From contig JAKAOA010000015.1 in NCBI GenBank assembly GCA_021823405.1, forward strand, positions 1-33,844: a stretch of DNA of 33,844 bases, given 5' to 3'. The notes below the pieces were generated by a model. It was not told where the DNA came from. It did no database searches and was given only the letters and a program-made list of their open reading frames with translations. A program made the translations under genes and the position numbers. Shown piece by piece: positions 25,272-33,844 of this stretch (position 1 is its first letter; every line of letters begins with the position of its first letter). The DNA comes from Bacteroidota bacterium. Lineage in GTDB: Bacteria; Bacteroidota; Bacteroidia; JABEUT01.

Positions 25272-26903
25272 GTGTCAAAAAAAATATGGATGACTACCGG
25301 TAAATTGATGTTACCCTGCACCATCTTTATTTTGTTCTTACTAATTTCCTACTACGCCTTTCCTCAAACCGACATCTGTATTGACAGCGTGAATGCCCCG
25401 GAGGAAACATCCATCGCCTTTTCAACTGTAAATCCGGCGGATATTGTTGCCGGCGCTAATATTACTCTTAGCTATTATTCGCAAGATACAGGCAGAACTT
25501 GGAAAATCGGGATGATGAAATCGCCCTACGGTGTCTGGGGCGACCCGGTTGTGATAAGCGATACTACAGGAAATTTCTACTTCTTCCACCTCTCAACGCC
25601 TTCCAACGGACATTGGCTCGACCGCATGGTCTGCCAGAAATCGAAGGACGGGGGTAAAACCTGGAGCGACGGAACATATACAGGTCTTAACGGTGCAAAA
25701 AACCAAGATAAACCCGGCGTTGCCATCGACCTGACCAACAGCCCTTACCGAAACCGCATCTATCTTGCATGGACTCAATTCGACCTTTATCACTCCCATG
25801 CTCCGCTTGACAGCAGCCGCATCCTGTTCTCATATTCCTCCGATGGCGCCAAAAGCTGGAGCAAGCCGGAGCGGATAGACAGCCATGCCGGCGACTGCCT
25901 CGACGGCGACAATACAGATGAAGGAGCAGTACCTTGTGCCGGACCTGAAGGACAGGTATATATCTCCTGGGCTGGTCCGCAAGGGCTGGTATTCAACAAA
26001 AGCGCCGATGGCGGAAAGACCTGGATGCCAATCGAGAAAAAGATAACGCCCATAATTGGAGGATGGGATTACGATATTGGGGGCATTGACCGTTGTGACG
26101 GTTTGCCAATCACCTGCTGCGACATAAGCAACAGCCCCTACCGCGGTACCATTTATATTAACTGGAGCGACCAGCGCAACGGTACCGATAATACTGATAT
26201 ATGGCTTGTAAAATCGGAAGACGGGGGTAATACATGGAGCAACCCCTTGCGAATAAATAATGATAAGCCGGGAAAAAAGCCAAGTCAGCATTTTATGTCG
26301 TGGCTCTGTGTTGACCGCATGACGGGTTACCTCTATTGCCTCTTTTACGACCGAAGGAACCGGCAGGGCGATACAACCGATGTCTATCTTGCTGTATCTG
26401 AAGACGGCGGCAATTCATTTGTTAATTTCAGGATAAACGACCGCCCCTTTGTGCCAACATCGTCTGACTTTTTCGGCGACTATATCTGCGTTCAATCATT
26501 TCATGATATAGTCCGTCCGCTCTGGATGCAACTGAATAATCACAAGTTAACTCTCTGGACAATGCTGCTGAACAACGCCGACCTTTCATGGGCTTTGGGA
26601 CAGCCGCGAGCCGCCATTCCGGTGGAAGAACCGGTGACCATGCCCGCCGATAGTAAAGAAAACGAGTCGCTCTGGTTTACTTGGCGCATGCACCGCGCCG
26701 ACACGGTAAGTTTATCTGTTGTAGATATTATGGGTAAAACAGTTTGCCGGCTATTCAACCGCCAATACATGAATGGCGGTGACCACGAATATATCCTGAA
26801 TATGGCAGAACATCGGCTGCCGGCAGGGGTTTATGGTTATAAATTGGAGACCGGAGATGGGTGCAGATGTAAAAGTTTTGTTGTGTACTCGGATTCCATG
26901 TAA
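25272..26903 (+). CDS. Secreted Asp-box (BNR) sialidase-like protein with T9SS type A-like C-terminus
   Basis: Asp-box motifs SKDGGKTW, SSDGAKSW, SADGGKTW, SEDGGNTW, SEDGGNSF; C-terminal VVDIMGKTVCRLF...LPAGVYGYKLETGDG. GTG start at 25272. Confidence 0.75.
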   Translation: MSKKIWMTTGKLMLPCTIFILFLLISYYAFPQTDICIDSVNAPEETSIAFSTVNPADIVAGANITLSYYSQDTGRTWKIGMMKSPYGVWGDPVVISDTTGNFYFFHLSTPSNGHWLDRMVCQKSKDGGKTWSDGTYTGLNGAKNQDKPGVAIDLTNSPYRNRIYLAWTQFDLYHSHAPLDSSRILFSYSSDGAKSWSKPERIDSHAGDCLDGDNTDEGAVPCAGPEGQVYISWAGPQGLVFNKSADGGKTWMPIEKKITPIIGGWDYDIGGIDRCDGLPITCCDISNSPYRGTIYINWSDQRNGTDNTDIWLVKSEDGGNTWSNPLRINNDKPGKKPSQHFMSWLCVDRMTGYLYCLFYDRRNRQGDTTDVYLAVSEDGGNSFVNFRINDRPFVPTSSDFFGDYICVQSFHDIVRPLWMQLNNHKLTLWTMLLNNADLSWALGQPRAAIPVEEPVTMPADSKENESLWFTWRMHRADTVSLSVVDIMGKTVCRLFNRQYMNGGDHEYILNMAEHRLPAGVYGYKLETGDGCRCKSFVVYSDSM

Positions 26904-27110
26904 GTTTGTAAGAGAAAAAGCGCGTATAATCAGAGTATAGAGTGGGCTTTGGGTTTGTGCATTTTTCAAATTCAATGGTAGTTGGCATAAATGAATTCTG
27001 TCGCAGTTTAAAGAGACAAAATCACCCCCGCACTAAAAATCAACTTACATTTGACTGTTTTCAAACGCTGAATAAAAACTACTTATTAACCCTAAATCAT
27101 ATAAACCCAA

Positions 27111-28655
27111 ATGCAAAGAAAAGATATAGAACAGGCGCTCGACGAATTCGGTTTGAAAGGAACCTTGCAAGGCGCAAGTACCGGAACCCGCTGGCTAAAT
27201 ACCGGAGGAGCAATACTTGAGTCCTATTCCCCCATTAACGGGGAATTGCTTGGCAGCATAAAACAAGCCGCCGAGAGCGACTATGAAAAGGTAACGACTT
27301 TAGCAGCCGAAGCATTTAATCTATGGAGAACCATGCCTGCACCGCACCGCGGCGATATAGTAAGGCAGATTGGTAACGAACTGCGGCGGTACAAAGAGCC
27401 ATTGGGTAAACTTGTATCTTATGAAATGGGAAAAATATTGCAGGAAGGGCTCGGAGAAGTGCAGGAAATGATAGATATCTGCGATTATACGCTCGGCATT
27501 TCGCGTCAGCTGTACGGGCTTACTATGCACTCGGAAAGACCCGAACACCGGATGTATGAGCAATACCACCCCCTTGGGATAGTAGGCGTCATTTCGGCAT
27601 TCAATTTTCCGGTAGCGGTATGGTCATGGAACACGATGATTGCGCTCGTATGCGGTGATGTATGCATCTGGAAGCCATCCAAGAAAGTACCATTGTCCGC
27701 CATTGCCTGTCAGAAAATAATTGCCCCGGTGCTTGCCCGCAACAACGTGCCGGAAGGTGTAATTTCATTGATTGTGTGCGACCGTAAGGTCGGCGAACTG
27801 CTTATTTCAGATAAGCGGATTCCGCTCGTTTCGGTAACCGGCTCTACACGCGTAGGTAAAAGAGTAGCGGCTATTGTAGGCGAACGGCTCGGTCGCACCA
27901 TACTCGAATTGGGCGGCAATAACGCCATTATCATCACCCCCGATGCTGATTTAAAAATGGCGGTGCAGGCGGTACTCTTCGGCGCAGTTGGTACAGCCGG
28001 ACAGCGATGCACTACTACCCGCCGGCTTATAATTCATGAGAGCATTTACGATAAAATGAAAACATCGCTGCTTCACGCCTATAAGCAGGTGCGCATAGGT
28101 AATCCGCTTGATAGCGATACGTTAATGGGACCACTGATTGATAAGGATGCGGTAAAGGACTATCTGAATGCCATAGAACAAGTGAAGAAAGAGGGTGGAA
28201 AAATACTGTGCGGCGGCAATGTTCCAGAAGGTAAGGAATATGCTTCAGGTTGTTATGTAACGCCGGTTATCGCCGAAGTAAATAATGATTATGAAATAGT
28301 TCAGCATGAAACCTTCGCTCCTATCCTCTACCTCATAAAATATAAAACTTTCGACGAAGCTATCGCCATCCAGAATGCTGTTCCGCAAGGGTTATCCTCG
28401 TCTGTTTTTTCCAATAACGTCCGTGAAACTGAAAAGTTCCTATCACATTCCGGCTCCGACTGCGGTATTGCAAATGTGAATATAGGCACTTCGGGCGCTG
28501 AAATAGGTGGCGCCTTCGGCGGCGAAAAGGAGACCGGCGGCGGAAGAGAATCGGGTTCCGATGCATGGAAGGCATATATGAGAAGGCAAACTAATACTAT
28601 AAACTACGGCACAAAACTGCCGCTAGCACAAGGCATAAAGTTTCAGGTTGAATGA
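27111..28655 (+). CDS. Aldehyde dehydrogenase, ALDH7-like (alpha-aminoadipic semialdehyde dehydrogenase type)
   Basis: VISAFNFPVAVWSWN, SVTGSTRVGKRVA, LELGGNNAIII, GAVGTAGQRCTTTRRLI, ETFAPILYLIKYKTFDEAI. Confidence 0.88.
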   Translation: MQRKDIEQALDEFGLKGTLQGASTGTRWLNTGGAILESYSPINGELLGSIKQAAESDYEKVTTLAAEAFNLWRTMPAPHRGDIVRQIGNELRRYKEPLGKLVSYEMGKILQEGLGEVQEMIDICDYTLGISRQLYGLTMHSERPEHRMYEQYHPLGIVGVISAFNFPVAVWSWNTMIALVCGDVCIWKPSKKVPLSAIACQKIIAPVLARNNVPEGVISLIVCDRKVGELLISDKRIPLVSVTGSTRVGKRVAAIVGERLGRTILELGGNNAIIITPDADLKMAVQAVLFGAVGTAGQRCTTTRRLIIHESIYDKMKTSLLHAYKQVRIGNPLDSDTLMGPLIDKDAVKDYLNAIEQVKKEGGKILCGGNVPEGKEYASGCYVTPVIAEVNNDYEIVQHETFAPILYLIKYKTFDEAIAIQNAVPQGLSSSVFSNNVRETEKFLSHSGSDCGIANVNIGTSGAEIGGAFGGEKETGGGRESGSDAWKAYMRRQTNTINYGTKLPLAQGIKFQVE

Positions 28656-28658
28656 AAA

Positions 28659-28689
28659 AAAGCCCCGAAACATTTGGTCGCGGGGCTTT
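28659..28689 (+). terminator. Rho-independent-like terminator after the ALDH gene
   Basis: AAAGCCCCG ... CGGGGCTTT, perfect 9-bp stem, just after the stop codon. Confidence 0.7.
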
Positions 28690-28753
28690 GCGGAGAAAAA
28701 TCAGGTACTATAAAAAAACAGGTCTATTTTTAATGCTATACCGACCACAATTG

Positions 28754-28773
28754 AACCCGATAGCTATCGGGTT
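28754..28773. repeat. Perfect 20-bp palindrome AACCCGATAGCTATCGGGTT
   Basis: Self-complementary; core shared with the 70-bp element. Confidence 0.85.
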
Positions 28774-28805
28774 GTTAAAATTCACAAACCCCATTAAGCG
28801 TATTT

Positions 28806-28875
28806 TAGTGAAGATTGGGAGTTAGGCGTCTTGATAGCTATCGGGACGCAGTCGCAAAATCACTTACGAGCACTA
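28806..28875 (-). repeat. 70-bp dispersed element, copy 2 (inverted relative to 16539-16608)
   Basis: Gapless 56/70 identity with copy 1. Confidence 0.85.
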
Positions 28876-28880
28876 TATCT

Positions 28881-30086
28881 TTATAGGCGTATGCAATAAC
28901 CTATACTCAATTCGCTAAAATCCGCCTGCCCGAAATTGGCATCAATGTTGGCGCCGATAAATACGTTCATCCTGCTGTATTTATAAGGTGATATAATGTA
29001 ATAGTTCAATCCGAGACGCACAGGAAATATGCTTTTCAGGTAATAAACAGTAGATGTAGTGGAGCCCTCATAACTCTTATAAAACTGATAATAAAATGGT
29101 TTATAGAGATTTATCCCACCCTCCATATCAAGCCCGAAATGCCCGACAAGAAGTTCGCAGCCGATGGAAAAGAAAACATTGGAGCTTTGCCATACAGAGT
29201 ATGGAACCGACTGGTAGTCCATCAACTCGCCATAATTACGGTAAGTAAGTCCGCTTCGAAGTTTTATATGATTATTCAATATAACTCCTGCAGAAACGGC
29301 GGTGGAAAATACGCCATATTTTGGTGTTTCCACAGGTCCGTAGGGGCTGCCTCGCGCATGAAAACCCTCGCCTGTACGAACCTGCAAAAAATAACTGTGA
29401 GGATTCTTTTCTCTGTTCTTTTCCGTATAAACGAAATCGGGGCGAACGGGGCGTTGCCTGAATTGCGCCCCTATACCTATTAATGCCGAATTTAATCCAA
29501 GATTCGGTAAAGCAGTATGACCGTCGGAGCTGTGGCAGTATCCGCCTGACAAGAAGAAATCGTATTTATCGGTAATAAATAAGGTGCGGTAGAAAAAAAG
29601 TTTAAATGCCCATGTAAAAGGGTTGCCAATCGCATAGTTTTGGGGGTTCCGCAATGTGTCGTAATGCGTAGTGAAATAGGAAGCCCCTATGCCCAGCTTA
29701 AAATACCAGGTCTTCTTTTGTCGCCTGGTTGTGTTGAACGCAATGTAGGGTATAAGGTCTATTTCATCGCCAAAGATGCTTTGATTGCCCAGTTGCGAAA
29801 AAGCAAGCGAAATTCCGATATCAGGATGATTGTAATATTTTGCCCAGGGTTTGTCGTCTATATTTGAGGAGCCGACATCCAGCATTATGGTCTCTTTCAG
29901 CCCTGATGCCGGGTATTGCTGGTAATTGGGTACTATCCATCCGGCAAAAAGTTCAGGTTCAATGTATAATGACCGACAAGATTTCAGCGTGTCGCTTTGA
30001 CCGAAGCCGGAAGTTGGACTAAAAATGGCTATCAGGAGAAGGTATAAACTGCCGCGCATAAAATCTTGAAAGGAATGGGAAGACAT
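28881..30086 (-). CDS. PagL-like acyloxyacyl hydrolase / outer-membrane barrel protein
   Basis: Signal peptide; YYNHPDIGISLAFSQLGN, WYFKLGIGASYFTTHYD, GGYCHSSDGHTALPNLGLN (lipid A deacylase-like His-x-Ser region). Confidence 0.65.
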   Translation of the reverse strand: MSSHSFQDFMRGSLYLLLIAIFSPTSGFGQSDTLKSCRSLYIEPELFAGWIVPNYQQYPASGLKETIMLDVGSSNIDDKPWAKYYNHPDIGISLAFSQLGNQSIFGDEIDLIPYIAFNTTRRQKKTWYFKLGIGASYFTTHYDTLRNPQNYAIGNPFTWAFKLFFYRTLFITDKYDFFLSGGYCHSSDGHTALPNLGLNSALIGIGAQFRQRPVRPDFVYTEKNREKNPHSYFLQVRTGEGFHARGSPYGPVETPKYGVFSTAVSAGVILNNHIKLRSGLTYRNYGELMDYQSVPYSVWQSSNVFFSIGCELLVGHFGLDMEGGINLYKPFYYQFYKSYEGSTTSTVYYLKSIFPVRLGLNYYIISPYKYSRMNVFIGANIDANFGQADFSELSIGYCIRL

Positions 30087-30089
30087 ATT

Positions 30090-30800
30090 TCAAAAACTAA
30101 TTTTCATTAGTCCGAAATTAGTGAAATTAATTACCAGTATTTGATTATGGAGATAATCCCTATTGAGTATTATCTTTATTGCTTCGTTGGCAAGCAGGCA
30201 GCCGGTCATTCCTGTTACCGTTCCCAATACACCGTTTTGGGAACAGTTCGGTATATCTTCCGGGTTGGGAGGTTCCGGGAAAATATCCCTCAAATTCCTG
30301 CCTCCTTTGTGATTAAACACAGCCACCTGCGCCTCAAAACCCAATATACTTCCATATACAAGCGGTTTGCCCAATGAAACGCAGGCATCGTTCACGATAT
30401 AGCGAGTCATAAAGTTATCGGAGCCGTCTATAACAATATCAAATCCTTCAATTATTTTTTTGGCGTTCGTTTCATCGATCATAGTTTTGAACGGCATGAA
30501 CTTAACGAACGGGTTAAGCGCCGAAAGTTTTGAAAGCGCAATATCGGTTTTGTGTTTTCCGATCTCTTCAGCGGTATAAAGTATTTGCCTGTGTAAATTG
30601 GTCGCATCCACTACATCGAAATCCGCTATACCGATAGCGCCTACTCCTGCCGCGGTAAGATATTGTAATGCAGGGCAGCCAAGCCCGCCGGCGCCTATTA
30701 CTAATATCTTCGCCGATTTGAGTTTAACTTGTCCGTCGTAGCCGATTTCCTCCAGGAGCAGCTGTTTACTATACCTTTTAAATTCCTCCGGACTAATCAT
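30090..30800 (-). CDS. thiF: ThiF/MoeB/HesA-family adenylyltransferase, probably ThiF
   Basis: RYSKQLLLEEIGYDGQVKLKSAKILVIGAGGLGCPALQYLTAAGVG; operon context with thiH, thiG and thiE. Confidence 0.88.
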   Translation of the reverse strand: MISPEEFKRYSKQLLLEEIGYDGQVKLKSAKILVIGAGGLGCPALQYLTAAGVGAIGIADFDVVDATNLHRQILYTAEEIGKHKTDIALSKLSALNPFVKFMPFKTMIDETNAKKIIEGFDIVIDGSDNFMTRYIVNDACVSLGKPLVYGSILGFEAQVAVFNHKGGRNLRDIFPEPPNPEDIPNCSQNGVLGTVTGMTGCLLANEAIKIILNRDYLHNQILVINFTNFGLMKISF

Positions 30801-30803
30801 CGG

Positions 30804-31946
30804 TTAAAATTGGATTGAGTGACGATAACCGCTTGCTCTCGTAAAATTCTCCCAGTCCTTCCATACCGGTTCATAACCCTGCTTCTTTATCATTTCTGAA
30901 ATTTCGACCGGCGAACGACTGTCATCAATTTCAAATTGCTCAAGTGATTCAGGTTCGACAAAGTAGCCGCCGGGGTTGGTTTTAGAGCCGGCGCTCATAG
31001 TGGTAATACCCAACTTTATTATGTTGTCCCTGAATTTTTCCGGTTCGCGCGTGGAGATAGATAATTCAATATCTTCATTAAATAAGCGATAGGCGGCGAT
31101 AAGCTGCACCAGATCGCGGTCGGCGATAATCCGGTTGCCTATACTTACCCCTTCAGCAGGTCGGATACGCGGAAAGGAGATGGAGTATTTAGTTTGCCAA
31201 TATTTCCTCGAAAGGTAATCGAGATGAAGCGCACAAAAGAAGGAATCGATACGCCAGTCCTCCAATCCAAGCAAAACCCCTAACCCTATTTTATGTACGC
31301 CCGAATTCCCAATGCGGTCAGGCGTTTCGAGGCGATAATCAAAATTCAATTTCCTCCCCTTTGTGTGATAATTCCTGTATGTTTCATTCCTGTAAGTTTC
31401 CTGGTAAACCAGCACCGAATATACCCCGGAATGATGCAAGGCCGAGTATTCAGATGCTTAGAGCGGCTGTACTTCTACTGAAATAGTTGAAAAATAAGGG
31501 CGAATGGCTTTAACGGCGTTCAGAAAATAGGGAAGATTTACTGTGCGGTTTGCTTCGCCGCTCACAAGGAGCACGTTGCTGAAACCCATCTGTTTAATCA
31601 CCTTCGCCTCCTGAATAATTTCATCCGGCGTAAGCGTTCTGCGTTTTATTTTATTGTTGTAACTGAATCCGCAATAGGTGCATACATTGTTGCACTCGTT
31701 GCTCAAATACATTGGGGTATAAAGCTGAATGGAGTTTCCGAACCGTTTCAATGTTTTCTCCCTGCTTTTTCTTGTCATTTGTTCCAGAAAAGCTCCGGCT
31801 GGCGGACTAAGAAGGGCTTTAAAATCCTCTAAAGTGACCTTGTCCGATTCTAATGCATGCCTTACATCGTATTCCGTCTTTGAACCGATACTTTGTTCCA
31901 CATCCTTCCAATTGTAACTTTCAAATAATTCTTTAAAACTATTCAT
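30804..31946 (-). pseudogene. thiH: 2-iminoacetate synthase ThiH interrupted by an in-frame TAA (31458-31460)
   Basis: N-half ORF 31458-31946 with radical-SAM CNNVCTYC; C-half ORF 30804-31439 (YQETYRNETYRNYHTKGRKLNFDYRLETPDR). Same frame; joined reading VEVQPL*ASEYSALHHSGVYSVLVYQETY. Confidence 0.88.
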
Positions 31947-31964
31947 CCTTTTTATTTATTATTT

Positions 31965-32729
31965 TCAATCTTCAAGGAATGAAGTAAGCGGGCTTGAACC
32001 TATCGCCGATTCAGCCATGCGGCCAAGTCCCGCCATAAAAGCCCTTCTGCCTGCCATAACTGCATCTTTGAATGCTGAAGCCATTTCCACAGGGTTGTGC
32101 GCTACTGCAATCGCGGTATTCACCAGTACGGCGGCGGCGCCTATTTCCATTGCTTTGGCTGCATCAGAAGGGGCTCCTATTCCCGCATCCACCACTACCG
32201 GTACATTGCTTTGTTCTATGATTATCTTCAGGAAATCTATAGTTTTCAGCCCTTTGTTACTGCCAATAGGCGAACCCAGGGGCATAACGGCGGCGGCGCC
32301 CGCATCCTCCAATCGCTTGCACAAAACCGGGTCGGCGTGAATATAAGGCAACACAATGAAACCTGACTTAACCAGTTCTTCCGTTGCCTTAAGCGTTTCG
32401 ATGGCATCTGGCATAAGATAGCGCGGGTCGGGATGTATTTCCAATTTCAGCCAGTTGGTCTCGAGCGCTTCGCGAGCTAATTGCGCTGCAAAAACGGCTT
32501 CCCTGGCATTACGTACGCCGGAGGTGTTGGGCAGCAGTGTAATATTTGGTCGGGTTAAATATCTCACCATGTCGTCATCCCTGTTATCAATATCTACTCT
32601 TTTTAACGCGACGGTAACCATTTCGCTTTCCGCGGCAATAACGCTGTCCTGCATTATTTGCATTGATGAGAACTTGCCGGTGCCAAGGAATAGATGCGAG
32701 GTGAAGGTTTTATGGGAGATGGTCAGCAT
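31965..32729 (-). CDS. thiG: Thiazole synthase ThiG
   Basis: [50 protein letters not shown]. Confidence 0.95.
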   Translation of the reverse strand: MLTISHKTFTSHLFLGTGKFSSMQIMQDSVIAAESEMVTVALKRVDIDNRDDDMVRYLTRPNITLLPNTSGVRNAREAVFAAQLAREALETNWLKLEIHPDPRYLMPDAIETLKATEELVKSGFIVLPYIHADPVLCKRLEDAGAAAVMPLGSPIGSNKGLKTIDFLKIIIEQSNVPVVVDAGIGAPSDAAKAMEIGAAAVLVNTAIAVAHNPVEMASAFKDAVMAGRRAFMAGLGRMAESAIGSSPLTSFLED

Positions 32730-33378
32730 AATTTTTATTCAATTTATGATATAACATTTTTATCATTTCTTCTTTCTCATTTGCTCTTGTAATCTCCCCC
32801 GAAACTGCAACACCATATATACCGGCTTCCATTAATTCCGCGACATCATCTTTGCATATACCGCCTATACCATAAACGGGGACGGCTATTTTAAGCTGCC
32901 GGAGTGTACTCATTATTTTTCTGAATCCTTCATTACCCAGTATAGGGCTTAGTTTCTGCTTTGTGTCCGTATACCGGTAAGGACCAAGACCGATATAATT
33001 GCAACCCTCTTTAACCCGCTGCAAACAATCGGAAAGGGTATTGGCGCTACCTCCTATTATTTTATTTTCGCCTAATAACGCTCGAGCTTCGGCAACGGCG
33101 CTATCCATTAAACCCAGATGCACGCCATCGGAATCTGATTCTTGCGCAACTTTCACAAAGTCATTCACAATAAAGGTCGCTTTGTATGTTTCACTAAGTT
33201 TCTTAACTTTTGCTGCGACTGCAATATTCTCTGAATATTCGAAATTCTTCATTCTTAACTGAACCCAATTACAACCGCCTTCCAATGCCATACGTATATT
33301 ATTAATATGCTCCTCACCGGTTGCCCCTTGCGATATGTATTGCAACCTGTCCAAACTATACTTACGCATGATAACCAA
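32710..33378 (-). CDS. thiE: Thiamine phosphate synthase ThiE
   Basis: [49 protein letters not shown]. Confidence 0.92.
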   Translation of the reverse strand: MVIMRKYSLDRLQYISQGATGEEHINNIRMALEGGCNWVQLRMKNFEYSENIAVAAKVKKLSETYKATFIVNDFVKVAQESDSDGVHLGLMDSAVAEARALLGENKIIGGSANTLSDCLQRVKEGCNYIGLGPYRYTDTKQKLSPILGNEGFRKIMSTLRQLKIAVPVYGIGGICKDDVAELMEAGIYGVAVSGEITRANEKEEMIKMLYHKLNKNYADHLP

Positions 33379-33844
33379 TTAACGATTTATTACTTTTTAA
33401 AAACTTTTCAGTATATCTTTTTGCAAGAACGCAGGATTCTTTAATGTTTTTCCCCAGGGCAACATTGGAAGCGATGGCAGCCGACAGAGCGCATCCGGAA
33501 CCGTGCTTCGGATAAACTTTAGCGGCAACCGGACCAATTTTATGAACGTCTATGCCATCAAAGAGATAATCAATCCCCAAATTTACTTTGTTATGTCCGC
33601 CTTTCAGGAATATATTGCAATATTGCGATAATATTCTTCCTGCCTCTTCCGCCGACTTATTATTGGCAAGTATAGCCGCCTCATTGCAGTTGGGAGTAAG
33701 AAGATCAATTTGGCGCAGAACCTGTAAAAACATATTTTCATCAGGCCGATTACTAATATTATATCCCGTTGTCGTTTTTAATATTGGGTCAATAATTATT
33801 TTTATGTTTTTATTATGCCCCTTAATTAAATTAACCAGAGTATG
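33362..33844 (-). CDS. thiD: Hydroxymethylpyrimidine (phosphate) kinase, partial (5' end beyond window)
   Basis: Frame stays open to the window edge: IIIDPILKTTTGYNISNRPDENMFLQVLRQIDLLTPNCNEAAILA...ILKGGHNK...KHGSGCALSAAIASNVALG. Confidence 0.88.
   Translation of the reverse strand, partial: HTLVNLIKGHNKNIKIIIDPILKTTTGYNISNRPDENMFLQVLRQIDLLTPNCNEAAILANNKSAEEAGRILSQYCNIFLKGGHNKVNLGIDYLFDGIDVHKIGPVAAKVYPKHGSGCALSAAIASNVALGKNIKESCVLAKRYTEKFLKSNKSLIGYHA

Noticed and set aside
31458-31460. Stop codon recoding (selenocysteine or pyrrolysine) in thiH
   Set aside because: The codon is TAA, not TGA or TAG, and TAA ends other genes here. A mutation or sequence error is simpler.
31440-31475. Frameshift in thiH
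   Set aside because: 31457 to 31440 reads ASEYSA in the same frame as both halves, so there is a nonsense codon and no indel.

Overview
The window looks like a chromosomal segment from a Bacteroidota bacterium. Supporting signs are T9SS sorting domains, GldA, TAnnTTTG-type promoters and a pth-rplY-prs cluster. Most of it is recognisable: YwqK/MORN-like repeat proteins, translation and nucleotide genes, a SprT-like protein, T9SS cargo, gldA, an MTA/SAH nucleosidase-like - apt - guaA run, a TPR-SpoIIE/PP2C phosphatase, a VIT1/CCC1 transporter, an Asp-box sialidase-like protein, an ALDH7-type dehydrogenase, a PagL-like protein and a thiD-E-G-H-F operon running off the right edge. The best candidate for an undescribed system is at 8849-12102: a duplicated module of alpha/beta hydrolase plus PAS-LuxR regulator, a two-part logic reminiscent of RsbQ/RsbP. 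Other points of interest: thiH is interrupted by one in-frame TAA. A gapless 70-bp element with TAGTG/CACTA ends occurs twice in inverted orientation. Two related hairpin elements lie at 12179-12380. A Bacteroidota-type dispersed repeat lies at 13084-13179. A REP-like hairpin sequence appears to lie in frame inside the phosphatase gene. There is a 3' relic of a second SpoIIE-type gene and an IS66 transposase remnant. A repeat-rich intergenic stretch spans 4650-5610. No tRNA, rRNA or CRISPR array was identified. All family calls are by eye and no searches were run.
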